NCBI GenBank assembly: GCA_021796115.1
Contig: JAJYOP010000016.1
Location: 1-40,722, forward strand
DNA: 40,722 nucleotides
Reading direction: 5' to 3'
Source of the DNA: a bacterium
GTDB taxonomy: Bacteria > Omnitrophota > Gorgyraeia > Duberdicusellales > 4484-171
Shown piece by piece: positions 31,124 to 39,837 of this stretch (its first letter is position 1; every line of letters begins with the position of its first letter). The notes beneath the pieces are model-generated. The model searched no databases and had not been told where the DNA came from. It saw only the letters and a program-made list of their open reading frames with translations. The translations under genes were made by a program, and so were the position numbers.

Positions 31124-32572
31124 TTACTTCCCAATACAAAAATTGCTGAAAATACTTTCCAACAATTCTTCGCAAAATACTTCTCCGGTAAGCTTACCGA
31201 TATTATCAAGGCTCATCTTTAAAGAAAAATTTGCCGAATCGATTTGGCGTATGGAATCCAAAAATTTTTCGGCGCTAACGACACCGCCTAAAACTTTTTT
31301 CAATATTTCGTTCTGATAATTATTTAGAAAAATTAAATCTTTTCTTTTGGCGCCGTTTTTGTATGCGGTTTTAAAAATTGCTTCTTCTAAAGTATTTATA
31401 CCCTGGCCTTTTAGCGCGCTTAAATGCACTTTAAGGCATTTGATATCTTTTATGGAGCTTAAATTAATCTTTTGCTTTAAATCGCTTTTGTTTATTACAA
31501 TTATCACATCTTTCCCGTTATCGCAAGGCCTTTTGTTTTCCGCTAAATATTCTTTTAATTTATTAATGAGGAAGGTGTCGTCTTTAGATAAATTTTTTGA
31601 GCCGTCTAATACAAGTATCGCCAAATCAGCTTCTTTTAACGCTAAAGAAGATTTTTCTATGGCTTTTTTTTCAATCAAATCTTTTGGCTCAAGGATTCCG
31701 GCAGTATCGTAAATTCTTAAAGGCACACCCCTTACATTTATTGTTTCCTCGACCACATCCCTGGTTGTGCCGGGCACACGGCTTACAATAACCCTTTCTT
31801 CTCTAATCAGGCAATTAAAAAGCGTCGATTTACCGGCGTTGGTCTTACCGCAAATAACACAGCGCAGGCCGTCTTTTAATATCTTTGCATCGTGATTTAG
31901 GTTTAATATGTTTTGTATCTTTGCCTGGATTGTTTTCATTTTTTGTTTTACGCCTTTAATATCAATATTAATATCATCTTCGGGAAAATTTATCGAGCTT
32001 TCGGTGATGACAAAAAGCTCTTTTATGGCTTCTTTAATTTCGTTTATCTCTCTGGATGCTTTTCCTCTTAGCTGGGCAAGCGAAGTTTCTAAAGCTGCGT
32101 CGCTTTTAGCATCGACAATGTTAAGCACGCTTTGCGCCTGAAGCAAATCGAGCCGGCCGTTTAAAAATGCACGATAAGTAAATTCTCCGGGTAAAGCTTG
32201 ACGGATACCGCATTTTAGAATTATTCCTAAAATTTTATTTAAAACTGCCAGCCCGCCGTGTGAAGAAATCTCGACTACATCTTCACAGGTATATGAATGC
32301 GGGCCGCGCATTATGCTGACCAGTACCTCATCGATTGGGACGAAGGGCGATGGACGATGGGCGATGGGCGATACTATCCAACCATAATGCAAGGTATAAG
32401 TCTTTACTTTTCTTATATCTTTTTTTTGTCTTGAAAGAAAAATTTCATGGATAACATTTAAAGCTTTTTTACCGGAAATTTTGATTACGCCAAGCGCGGA
32501 TTTTGACGGAAAAGTGGCAATGGCGGCAATAGTATCATCGGTGTTGTAATCTTTAAGTTTCATTAAACTCAT
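31124..32572 (-). CDS. mnmE: tRNA uridine-5-carboxymethylaminomethyl modification GTPase
   Basis: A 482-residue GTPase that with MnmG modifies U34 of certain tRNAs. N-terminal formyl-THF-binding fold, central helical domain, inserted G domain (CGKTNAGKSTLFN, G2 TTRD, DTAGI, NKSD) and the C-terminal C-x-G-K (FCIGK). Between the N-terminal strands GWIV and IDEVLV lies an extra SPIAHRPSPFVP (about residues 67-79), encoded by a GGGCGATGG repeat; normal homologues lack it. The start is 3 bp after the folC stop. The conserved SYTGEDVVE appears as SYTCEDVVE. Confidence 0.95.
   Translation of the reverse strand: MSLMKLKDYNTDDTIAAIATFPSKSALGVIKISGKKALNVIHEIFLSRQKKDIRKVKTYTLHYGWIVSPIAHRPSPFVPIDEVLVSIMRGPHSYTCEDVVEISSHGGLAVLNKILGIILKCGIRQALPGEFTYRAFLNGRLDLLQAQSVLNIVDAKSDAALETSLAQLRGKASREINEIKEAIKELFVITESSINFPEDDINIDIKGVKQKMKTIQAKIQNILNLNHDAKILKDGLRCVICGKTNAGKSTLFNCLIREERVIVSRVPGTTRDVVEETINVRGVPLRIYDTAGILEPKDLIEKKAIEKSSLALKEADLAILVLDGSKNLSKDDTFLINKLKEYLAENKRPCDNGKDVIIVINKSDLKQKINLSSIKDIKCLKVHLSALKGQGINTLEEAIFKTAYKNGAKRKDLIFLNNYQNEILKKVLGGVVSAEKFLDSIRQIDSANFSLKMSLDNIGKLTGEVFCEELLESIFSNFCIGK
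32337..32373. repeat. GGGCGATGG microsatellite inside mnmE
   Basis: Tandem copies of GGGCGATGGAC/GGGCGATGGGCGAT run through the mnmE reading frame in phase, adding about 12 codons without breaking it. Confidence 0.7.
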
Positions 32573-32575
32573 ATC

Positions 32576-33982
32576 TTATCGTCCTTCGTCTCTCGTCTTT
32601 CGCCCCTCGGGACTTTGCAATAATTCCTTGGCTTCGCTCACTAAAAACAGCGAACCGCTGACAAGAATCAATGAGTTGTGCTTATACAGGCTTTTTGCCA
32701 AGGCGATGGCGCTTTTTACATCATTAGCGATTAAAGCGTTTTTCAGTTTGCAGATTTGCTGTATTTGGAGCGGCTCGCGCGTACGCGGATTATTGAAGCG
32801 CGTGAGTATTATATGTTGATAATTTATTCTTTTTATCATATTGCGTATATCCTTATCTTCTGATGCGGCAAAGACAAGAATGATTTTTTTTGAAGGATAA
32901 TAGATATCGAGATTCTCACGCAGTACTGTAAACGAGGACTGGTTGTGCGCGATGTCCACAATAATTAAAGGGTTATTTTTTAAAATTTCGAATCTCCCTT
33001 CAATGAAAGAATTGGATATGGCCTCTTTAAATTTTATATTTCCATCCAATATACCTTTCTCTCTTAAAATAAACATTGAGGTAAGCGCAAGTGACGCATT
33101 TTCGAGCTGATATTTGCCTTTCAGAGAAACTCTTAAATTTTTTAACTCGTTATCGCCGAAATGAAAATCAAAAACACTGCCATCGCTATGCAAATTCGTA
33201 TTAGAAATTTTAAAATCTTTTCCGAAAACAAAAAGTTTTGATTTAAGTTTGCGGCTCTTTTCTTTAAAAACTTTTAAGACCGGTGGTTTTTGCGGCGCAG
33301 AAATAACTTCAACATTTTTCTTTATGATGCCGGCCTTTTGCGCGGCAATTTCGGAGAGAGTATTTCCTAATTTATCGGTATGGTCATAACCTATGTGCGT
33401 GATTATCGAAACGAGCGGATTGACCACATTTGTTGCATCAAGCTCTCCACCGAGCCCCGTTTCTAAAACAACAAAATCGAGATTTTCTTTGAGAAAATAC
33501 TTAAAAGCCAGCGCGGTGTAAACTTCAAAAAAACTTAACTTTCCTAATTTTCTGGTAAACCTTAGTTTTTCAAGCTGCGGTTGCATCTCTTTTAAAATAC
33601 CCACAACTTCGTTTTTCGGTATCAAACACTTTTTTATCTTTTTCCTAGTTTTTGTACTCTGGTTTCTGGTTTCTCTTAATACCTGTATTCTTTCCCTGAA
33701 ATCAAAAAAATGCGGTGAGGTGTAAAGGCCAATTTTGTATCCACCGCTTGAAAGAAGATAAGCGCAGAAAGTAGCAGTTGAACCCTTGCCTTTTGTGCCG
33801 GCAAGATGAATGCATTTAAGCTTTTTATAGTCAATATTTAAGGCATCAAGCAAGCATTTTACTCTTTGAAGCTTTAATGTTTTAGCATAGGGGAAAAAAA
33901 CTTTCTTTTCGTAATTTATAAAGCTATCAAGGTAGGTTGTGGCGTCAATAAAATTTTTAATTGAATAGTTTTTGCAACTCAT
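32576..33982 (-). CDS. folC: Bifunctional folylpolyglutamate synthase/dihydrofolate synthase
   Basis: A 468-residue Mur-ligase-type enzyme that adds glutamate to dihydropteroate or folates. P-loop LAGTKGKGSTATFCAYLL, then YTSPHFFDFRERIQV, LETGLGGELDATNVV, ITHIGYDHTDKLGNTLSEIA and KAGIIK, with C-terminal VDIAHN. Two features look like repeat-derived additions: a basic insert RETRNQSTKTRKKIKKC right after RERIQVL (33625-33690), and a C-terminal tail EGRKTRDEGR (32576-32610) encoded by CGTCTTTCG-type repeats. The core motifs are intact, so activity is likely. Confidence 0.93.
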   Translation of the reverse strand: MSCKNYSIKNFIDATTYLDSFINYEKKVFFPYAKTLKLQRVKCLLDALNIDYKKLKCIHLAGTKGKGSTATFCAYLLSSGGYKIGLYTSPHFFDFRERIQVLRETRNQSTKTRKKIKKCLIPKNEVVGILKEMQPQLEKLRFTRKLGKLSFFEVYTALAFKYFLKENLDFVVLETGLGGELDATNVVNPLVSIITHIGYDHTDKLGNTLSEIAAQKAGIIKKNVEVISAPQKPPVLKVFKEKSRKLKSKLFVFGKDFKISNTNLHSDGSVFDFHFGDNELKNLRVSLKGKYQLENASLALTSMFILREKGILDGNIKFKEAISNSFIEGRFEILKNNPLIIVDIAHNQSSFTVLRENLDIYYPSKKIILVFAASEDKDIRNMIKRINYQHIILTRFNNPRTREPLQIQQICKLKNALIANDVKSAIALAKSLYKHNSLILVSGSLFLVSEAKELLQSPEGRKTRDEGR

Positions 33983-34066
33983 AGATGCCTAGCCAGAAAT
34001 AACCAAAACAAGATACCATCCTTCGACAGGCTAAAGGTGGTTCGAAGGATGGTGAGCGAATTCGAA

Positions 34067-34174
34067 CCATAACCAAACAATAACCAATAATCAAGTTCTA
34101 ATATCCGAACGTTCCTCTTTGGTTATTGGTCATTGAAAATTTGAATTTGTTTGGAGCTTGTATTTTGGTTATTT
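34067..34174. repeat. Intergenic repeat family A, diverged copy 3
   Basis: AACCAAACAATAACCAATAA ... TTTGGTTATTGGTCATTGAAAA ... TTTGGAGCTTGTATTTTGGTT between purH and folC. Same layout as the other copies but many substitutions. Next to it (34017-34062) is another inverted repeat, CCATCCTTCGA.../...TTCGAAGGATGG. Confidence 0.6.
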
Positions 34175-34180
34175 TGCAAA

Positions 34181-35698
34181 TCAATGGCGGAAGTGACGAA
34201 TTCCCGTAAATACCATAGTCATGCGCAATTTATCGCAAAGTTTGATAATGTCGTTATCTTTTATAGAGCCGCCCGGCTGAATTACCGCTCTTATTCCTTT
34301 TTGACAAGCGACTTTTAATGAGTCTTCCTTGGGAAAGAATCCGTCTGAAGCCATAACTGCTTTTTTCGGAGATTTTCCTTTGGCCAGATTAAGTGCAATT
34401 TTTACTGAACCCACCCGCGATGGCTGGCCGCCGCCGATGCCTAAAACCGTCTGGTCCTTGGCAATAACAATAGCGTTTGACCGGACATATTTTGCTATCT
34501 TCCAGGCAAAAATCATATCTTTCAATTCTTTCTGCGTAGGTTTCCTTTTTGTAACTGCCTTTAAAGCGGATGGCTGCAAATTAAGCAAATCTTTATCCTG
34601 TATGAGGTAGCCAAATACCGTTGTTCTTATATCTTTGTGGTTTGGTTTTTGATGAAAATCCGCCTCAAGCACCCGAAGATTTTTTTTAGCGGCGAAAATT
34701 TTTAGCGCCTCTTTTGAATAAGACGGCGCAATCACGCATTCTTTAAACTCACTCTTCATGAATTCTTTCGCCGTATCTTTGTCGACTTTTCTATTTATAC
34801 CGACGATGCCGCCGAAACTTGAAATCGGATCAGTAAGATAAGCTTTTTTGTAAGCCTTAGAAAGCTTTTTATCCACGCCTACGCCGCAAATCGAAGCGTG
34901 TTTTACGATTGAAACTGCCGGTTCCGCAAAATCCCTGACTATGGAAATAGCGGTATCCAAGTCAAGCAAGTTATTGTAAGAAAGTTCTTTGCCCTGGATT
35001 TGTCTGTATTTTATCTCATCGGCCTTGGACAATTTATAGATGGCTCCTTTCTGGTGCGGATTTTCTCCGTAGCGCAGATTTTTTTCTTTTTCGAAATTGC
35101 AGGAAAGAACTTCCTTCCCGGCAAAATAATTATAAATGGAATTATCGTATTCCTTTGTGACAAAGAAAACCTCGCGGGCAAGGTTTTTAAGAGTTTCTTC
35201 GCCTAAATCGCCTTTATTTTTATCGAGCTCTTCGATTATAGCTTTATATTGCGAAGGAGAGCTTATTGACGCGACGTTTTTGAAATTTTTTGCCGCGGCG
35301 CGAAGTAGAGACACTCCTCCGATATCGATATATTCCATCATGTCATCAAAATTTATGTTTTCGGAAAGTTTTAAAACAAAGGGGTAGAGATTTACCACGA
35401 CCATGTCTATTGGCTCTATATTTAAAGATTTTATCTCTTCCATATGCAGAGGGTGTTTTTTATTGGCAAGGATTCCGCCAAAGATTTTTGGATGCAGAGT
35501 TTTTACTCTTCCAGAAAGTATTTCCGGAAACGAGGCCACTGTAGAAACTTCTTTAACCGGTATGGAACTTCCCCTCAAAAGCGAGGCGGTTTTTCCGGTT
35601 GAAATAATTTCTACCTTATATTCAACAAGCTTCCTGGCCAGCTCAAGCATCCCCTTTTTATCCCAAACACTGATTAATGCTCTTCTTACCTTTAGCAT
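34181..35698 (-). CDS. purH: Bifunctional AICAR formyltransferase/IMP cyclohydrolase
   Basis: A 505-residue enzyme for the last two steps of IMP synthesis. N-terminal MGS-like IMP cyclohydrolase domain (ALISVWDKKGMLELARKLVE, STGKTASLL, GRVKTLHPKIFGGIL), then the AICAR transformylase domain (LRYGENPHQKGAIY, ELSYNNLLDLDTA, VKHASICGVGV, IGGGQPSRVGSV, DGFFPKEDSL, VIQPGGSIKDNDII). Full length; C-terminus FTGIRHFRH is the usual ending. It uses 10-formyl-THF, so it fits with the nearby folate genes. Confidence 0.95.
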   Translation of the reverse strand: MLKVRRALISVWDKKGMLELARKLVEYKVEIISTGKTASLLRGSSIPVKEVSTVASFPEILSGRVKTLHPKIFGGILANKKHPLHMEEIKSLNIEPIDMVVVNLYPFVLKLSENINFDDMMEYIDIGGVSLLRAAAKNFKNVASISSPSQYKAIIEELDKNKGDLGEETLKNLAREVFFVTKEYDNSIYNYFAGKEVLSCNFEKEKNLRYGENPHQKGAIYKLSKADEIKYRQIQGKELSYNNLLDLDTAISIVRDFAEPAVSIVKHASICGVGVDKKLSKAYKKAYLTDPISSFGGIVGINRKVDKDTAKEFMKSEFKECVIAPSYSKEALKIFAAKKNLRVLEADFHQKPNHKDIRTTVFGYLIQDKDLLNLQPSALKAVTKRKPTQKELKDMIFAWKIAKYVRSNAIVIAKDQTVLGIGGGQPSRVGSVKIALNLAKGKSPKKAVMASDGFFPKEDSLKVACQKGIRAVIQPGGSIKDNDIIKLCDKLRMTMVFTGIRHFRH

Positions 35699-35706
35699 AA
35701 ATATAC

Positions 35707-36396
35707 CTAAACGCTGAATTTGATTTCTATGATACTTCCCTCTTCCATTACGTAGTCTCTGTCGACATTTTTCGCAAAGCCGCGGGCGCGGGCTTCGGCA
35801 AAGTTATGAAAGCTATCGAGGTCTTTGCAGCTAATCACTTCGCCCTTAATAAAACCTCTGGCTAAATCGGTATGGATTTTGCCAGCAGCTTCTAAGATGG
35901 TGCTGCCAGCCTTAAGTTCCCAGGCATGGACTTCTTTTTCTCCGGCAGTATAAAAAAGCATCATCCCTGATTTTTTAAGTACTTCGTCGATAAGGACATT
36001 CATATCGCCGAGTTCGGTTTTTCCTACGCAAGGTTTATAAGTAAGTGGTGAAAGACTCTTCAGAAAATTCTTTTCTTCTTCCGTAAAATTCTGGTCGCAT
36101 AAGAGGTTCTCTGCTTCTAATAAACCTTGTATTTTTTCAAGGAACTTTTTTTCTTTATCGTCAGATATTCTTGTTAAGCGGTTCTCGATTTTTTCTAAAT
36201 CAAGAAAAACAAAATCAAGTTTTTTATTGGCATCAAAAACTATTGCATCGGCCTTGGCAAAATCTTCGCCGATAAATTCAATCGTGTAGGGGCTTAATTT
36301 TTTTGGTGAAAACTTTTTGACCAGTTTTTCAAACCATTCGCAGCTATATTTATACTTGCCGGGATCGATACTTAAACCAAAGGTTGCTATCTTCAT
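35707..36396 (-). CDS. YchF-like protein lacking the GTPase P-loop (DUF933/TGS domain)
   Basis: A 229-residue protein. The C-terminal half is the DUF933/TGS domain of YchF/OLA1: MMLFYTAGEKEVHAWELKAG, STILEAAGKIHTDLARGFIK, GEVISCKDL, DRDYVMEEGSIIEIKFSV. The N-terminal half is only about 130 residues and starts MKIATFGLSIDPGKYKYSCE, with no G-x4-GKS where YchF has its P-loop, and no NKxE-type motif. It therefore looks like a YchF relative reduced to helical and TGS parts, probably unable to bind nucleotide in the usual way. I start at ATG 36396; the upstream in-frame ATG at 36441 lies within repeat family A. Only 8 bp separate it from purH. Confidence 0.8.
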   Translation of the reverse strand: MKIATFGLSIDPGKYKYSCEWFEKLVKKFSPKKLSPYTIEFIGEDFAKADAIVFDANKKLDFVFLDLEKIENRLTRISDDKEKKFLEKIQGLLEAENLLCDQNFTEEEKNFLKSLSPLTYKPCVGKTELGDMNVLIDEVLKKSGMMLFYTAGEKEVHAWELKAGSTILEAAGKIHTDLARGFIKGEVISCKDLDSFHNFAEARARGFAKNVDRDYVMEEGSIIEIKFSV

Positions 36397-36401
36397 GTTT
36401 A

Positions 36402-36540
36402 AATTCCAAGCACCAAGCACCAAATTCCAAATAAATTCCAAGCTCCAATGTTCGAATAACCGAAACGATTTATATTTAGAACATTGGAATTTCGGTCATT
36501 GGATTTTATTTGGTGCTTGGAATTTGTGATTTGGAATTTC
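36402..36540. repeat. Intergenic repeat family A, copy 4
   Basis: AAATTCCAAGCACCAAGCACC ... CATTGGAATTTCGGTCATTGG ... TTGGTGCTTGGAATTTGTGA. It fills the gap between the EF-G-like and YchF-like genes and starts right after the EF-G-like stop. About 85% similar to copy 1 by eye. Confidence 0.8.
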
Positions 36541-36545
36541 ATATA

Positions 36546-38555
36546 TTATTCTACCTTAGCTAATTTATCCGCTTCTTTCTTTGCGCCTTCGATAACTATC
36601 TGCGCAAGACGTGCGGGAACAATTTCATAATGGGAAAATATCATGGTATAGCTGCCCCTTCCTCCGGTAACTGACCTGAGGTCGGAGGCATATTTAAACA
36701 TTTCAACCATTGGTATCTGCGCTTTTACCACGGAGCTTTTTCCTTTGGAATCCATACCAAGCACTCTGCCGCGCCGAGAATTTATATCACCCGTAACTTG
36801 ACCGGTAAATTCATCGGGGACCATAATTTCGACAATCATTATTGGCTCAAGCAAAACACTCCCAGCTTGTTCCAGTGCTTTCTTAAAAGCCATGGAACCG
36901 GCAATCTGAAAGGCGATATCCGACGAATCAACATCGTGGTAAGAACCATCGACAAGAGTAACTCTAATATCGGCAACGGGGTAACCGGCAAGTATCCCTT
37001 CGTCAAGGGCTTTTCTTATGCCTTTTTCTACCGAAGGAATGAAATTACGTGGTATCGCTCCTCCGAATATTTTATCGACAAACTCAAAACCTTTACCCCT
37101 GGGAAGCGGCTCGAGTTCAATCCAAACATCGCCGTATTGCCCGCGGCCGCCGGATTGTTTTTTATGTTTGCCCTGAACTTTCACAGAACGTGTTACTGTT
37201 TCAAGATAGGCAACTTTGGGCGTGCCGAGCTCAACATTCGCCTGATACCGGCGTTTCATTCTTTCGATAATTACATTAAGGTGTAATTCGCCCATTCCAG
37301 AAATTATCAATTCCTTTGTTTGCGGATCGCGTGAAACTTTAAATGTCGGGTCTTCACTGGTTAAACGCGAAAGTGCTGCGGAAATTTTATCTTCGTCCTG
37401 GCGCGTCTTTGGCTTAACCGATGCGGAATATGACGGAGCAGGAAATTCAACGATCGGAAATTCCAATGGTAAGGCTGCATCACATAAGGTATCCTGCGTT
37501 TGCGTACTTCTTAATTTTGCAACCGCGCCGATTTCTCCGGCGCATACCCCGTCAGCAGCATTCTGCTGTTTGCCTTGCGGCAGATAAATCTGGCTTATCT
37601 TTTCCTTTTCGCCTTTGGTTGAATTAAAAACTTCACTGTTCGAAGCGATTTTACCGGAAAATACACGGAAAATATTAAGCTGTCCAACAAACGGGTCGAT
37701 TACAGTTTTAAAAACCTGCGCCGCCAAGGGTGCAGCAACTTTCGGCTGGATTTTCACCGGTTCATTGCTCTTTAAGTTTTTTGCCGTTTGAGCTGTACTT
37801 TCCGCAACCGAGGGCATAACCTCTAAAAGTAAATCAATAAGTGCATCGGTTCCGGTTGCATTTATAGCCACCATCGGGATAACCGGAAAAATTTGCGAAT
37901 TAATTATGGCTTTTTTAAGCGCTACGCCTAATTCTTTTTCGTCAATAGTGCCCTTATCAAGATACTCGTTTAAAAGAGCATCGTCGCTTTCGGCAACTGT
38001 TTCGATAATGTTGCCGTAAGCCGGATTGATTTTTTCTTTAAGGATATTGGAAAGTTTACCATTTTCAAAACTGACGAAAGGTATGGCTTTTTTAGTCAAA
38101 GTATTTCTTATATCTTCGACAGTTTTTTTATAATCAGTGTCTTCCTTATCCAATTTATTGACAATAAAAAGACAAGGTAGATTTTCTCTTCTTAAAATAT
38201 CCCAAGCTTTTTCTGTCCCAACCTCAACGCCGGAAGATGCGTCAACGACAATTACGCCAAAATCTACAGCTTTACTTGCCGAAACAAGTTCGCCGATAAA
38301 ATCGAGGTAACCTGGAACATCAATGAATTGCAAAAAATTTCCTTTATGTTCAGCATAAAGGATAGACATATTTATTGAACTTTTGCGGGCCTTTTCGTCT
38401 TCTTCGTAATCACTTATCGTGGTGCCATCATCAACTTTACCAAGACGAGTGCTCGCTCCGCATTTAAAAAGTATGCTTTCGGAAATGGAAGTTTTACCGC
38501 TTTGTGCGTGGCCACATAAAAGAAAAATCCTCTTTTTTGTCAGATCTTCTCTCAT
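36546..38555 (-). CDS. EF-G-like translation factor GTPase (EF-G-2 type)
   Basis: A 669-residue protein with the EF-G domain order. G1 is CGHAQSGKTSIS (EF-G: AHIDAGKTT); G3 is DVPGYLDFIGELVSA, where the catalytic His of DxPGH is Tyr; G4 is NKLD. Domain II-V sequences follow (LRVFSG-like FRVFSGKIASNSEV, ISGMGELHLNVIIERMKRRY, GGRGQYGDVWIELEPLPRG, NSRRGRVLGMDSKGKSSVVK, VTGGRGSYTMIFSHYEIVP). These features match the EF-G-2 or FusA2 group, not the main elongation factor. GGAGG lies 6 nt before ATG 38555; upstream in-frame starts add repeat-encoded residues. Confidence 0.9.
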   Translation of the reverse strand: MREDLTKKRIFLLCGHAQSGKTSISESILFKCGASTRLGKVDDGTTISDYEEDEKARKSSINMSILYAEHKGNFLQFIDVPGYLDFIGELVSASKAVDFGVIVVDASSGVEVGTEKAWDILRRENLPCLFIVNKLDKEDTDYKKTVEDIRNTLTKKAIPFVSFENGKLSNILKEKINPAYGNIIETVAESDDALLNEYLDKGTIDEKELGVALKKAIINSQIFPVIPMVAINATGTDALIDLLLEVMPSVAESTAQTAKNLKSNEPVKIQPKVAAPLAAQVFKTVIDPFVGQLNIFRVFSGKIASNSEVFNSTKGEKEKISQIYLPQGKQQNAADGVCAGEIGAVAKLRSTQTQDTLCDAALPLEFPIVEFPAPSYSASVKPKTRQDEDKISAALSRLTSEDPTFKVSRDPQTKELIISGMGELHLNVIIERMKRRYQANVELGTPKVAYLETVTRSVKVQGKHKKQSGGRGQYGDVWIELEPLPRGKGFEFVDKIFGGAIPRNFIPSVEKGIRKALDEGILAGYPVADIRVTLVDGSYHDVDSSDIAFQIAGSMAFKKALEQAGSVLLEPIMIVEIMVPDEFTGQVTGDINSRRGRVLGMDSKGKSSVVKAQIPMVEMFKYASDLRSVTGGRGSYTMIFSHYEIVPARLAQIVIEGAKKEADKLAKVE

Positions 38556-38685
38556 ATTTTGCCTCCCTGCCTGCCGCACGGACAGGCAATTTTTCGGCAC
38601 TTGAGCCGGAAAATTGATACATTCGACTTCGCTCAGTATCAATCCTGAGTTCGCCCTGCCTTTTGGCAGGGCGAGTCGAATGGAT
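38556..38685. repeat. Palindromic repeats in the leader of the EF-G-like gene
   Basis: TTCGCCCTGCC/GGCAGGGCGA (38650-38674, TTTT loop) forms a strong hairpin; ATTGATACATTCGACTTCGC and its partner GTCGAATGGATTGAT flank it, and CTGCCTGCC...GGACAGGCA is another. All lie between the promoter and the gene, so they would be in the mRNA leader. Confidence 0.6.
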
Positions 38686-38687
38686 TG

Positions 38688-38716
38688 ATTATATTAGAAA
38701 TAATCCTGCTCGTCAA
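38688..38716 (-). promoter_or_regulatory. Promoter of the EF-G-like gene
   Basis: On the minus strand TTGACG (38716-38711), a 17-bp spacer and a perfect TATAAT (38693-38688), giving a leader of about 125 nt. Confidence 0.6.
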
Positions 38717-38776
38717 TTAAGAACTCAAGTTTTTTATTGTATGTAAATGACTGTAATACAGTGGGTTATGGATATT

Positions 38777-39820
38777 TTAGACGATAAACATCGCATCGCC
38801 AAAGCTGTAAAACCTAAAATTTCTCTTTGCGGCATAGGCATAAGCTTTCTGGATAAGCTCGGTTCCGGCGAAAGAAGAAACAAGAACGAGGTTAGTTGAG
38901 CAAGGGGTGTGAAAATTAGTAATGACAGCATCGGCAATTTTGAATTTATGCCCGGGCACGATATAGGAATTTGTCTCAAGGGAAATGTTTTTTACGCGAT
39001 AATTTCCTTGGTCATCGCAATATGCCGCGCTTTCAAGGCTCCGGACCGAAGTTGTCCCTACGGCAATTATCCTTGCTCCGCTCAGCTTAGCCTCATTGAT
39101 GAGTTTGGCGGTACTTTCCGGTATTTCAAACCATTCAAAATCCATCTTGTGCTCGCGGATGTCGTCGGATTTAACCGGCCTGAATGTTGCCAGGCCACAG
39201 TGCAAGGTAAGATAAGTTATTTTTACGCCTTTAGCTTTTATTTTCTCCAATAAATTTTTTGTAAAATGGAAACCGGCGGTTGGAGCAGCTACCGCGCCTT
39301 CTTTGGATGCATAAGTTGTCTGATATTTTTCGAAATCATCAATATCTTTTTTAATATAAGGCGGCAGCGGCGGCTGTCCTAAGCGTTCAAGCAGCGAAGA
39401 AAATTTTTTGGGAAAAAATTCAAGCATTCTTCCGCCCTGCCAGGTTTTATCGAGAATTTTTGCGCGAAATTCTTCCGTAAAAATAATTTCTTCATTTATT
39501 TTTGCGCGCTTGGCCGGATTTACCAGGGCTTCCCAAACTCCAAGCTCTTTTTCTTTCAAAAGCAAGACTTCGATTTTTGAGCCGTTTTTGTTCGTACCTT
39601 TTATACGCGCTTTGATGACCCGCGTATCATTCAGGACTAAAACATCTCCTTTCTTTAGGAGGCCGGTAATGTCCCGAAAAATAACTTCCTTGATTTGTTT
39701 GGTTTTTTTATTTACAACTAAAAGTCTTGAGGTGTCACGCTCTTTAAGCGGCTCCTGGGCAATCAATTCTTTTGGCAATTCGTAAGAAAAATTTGACAAT
39801 TTAAATTCCTCTTTTATCAT
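38777..39820 (-). CDS. queA: tRNA preQ1(34) S-adenosylmethionine ribosyltransferase-isomerase
   Basis: A 347-residue enzyme that transfers and isomerises the ribosyl of SAM to preQ1-modified tRNA in queuosine synthesis. Signatures: FSYELPKELIAQEPLKERDT at the N-terminus, DVLVLNDTRVIKARI, PPLPPYIKK, YQTTYASKEGAVAAPTAGFHF, ITYLTLHCGLATFRPV, VGTTSVRSLES and the C-terminal YSFGDAMFI. Full length. The start at 39820 has no SD. The other que genes are not in view, though FolE (30382) supplies the upstream precursor. Confidence 0.95.
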   Translation of the reverse strand: MIKEEFKLSNFSYELPKELIAQEPLKERDTSRLLVVNKKTKQIKEVIFRDITGLLKKGDVLVLNDTRVIKARIKGTNKNGSKIEVLLLKEKELGVWEALVNPAKRAKINEEIIFTEEFRAKILDKTWQGGRMLEFFPKKFSSLLERLGQPPLPPYIKKDIDDFEKYQTTYASKEGAVAAPTAGFHFTKNLLEKIKAKGVKITYLTLHCGLATFRPVKSDDIREHKMDFEWFEIPESTAKLINEAKLSGARIIAVGTTSVRSLESAAYCDDQGNYRVKNISLETNSYIVPGHKFKIADAVITNFHTPCSTNLVLVSSFAGTELIQKAYAYAAKRNFRFYSFGDAMFIV

Positions 39821-39837
39821 TTGATTTTATTTTTTGT

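Noticed and set aside
34017-34075. tRNA-like TTCGAA sequence (GGTTCGAAGG, GAATTCGAACC)
   Set aside because: No acceptor, D or anticodon arms can be drawn; it is a palindromic intergenic repeat.
38734-38979. Minus-strand frame overlapping the end of queA
   Set aside because: It is out of frame with the clearly identified queA and has no SD or recognisable sequence.
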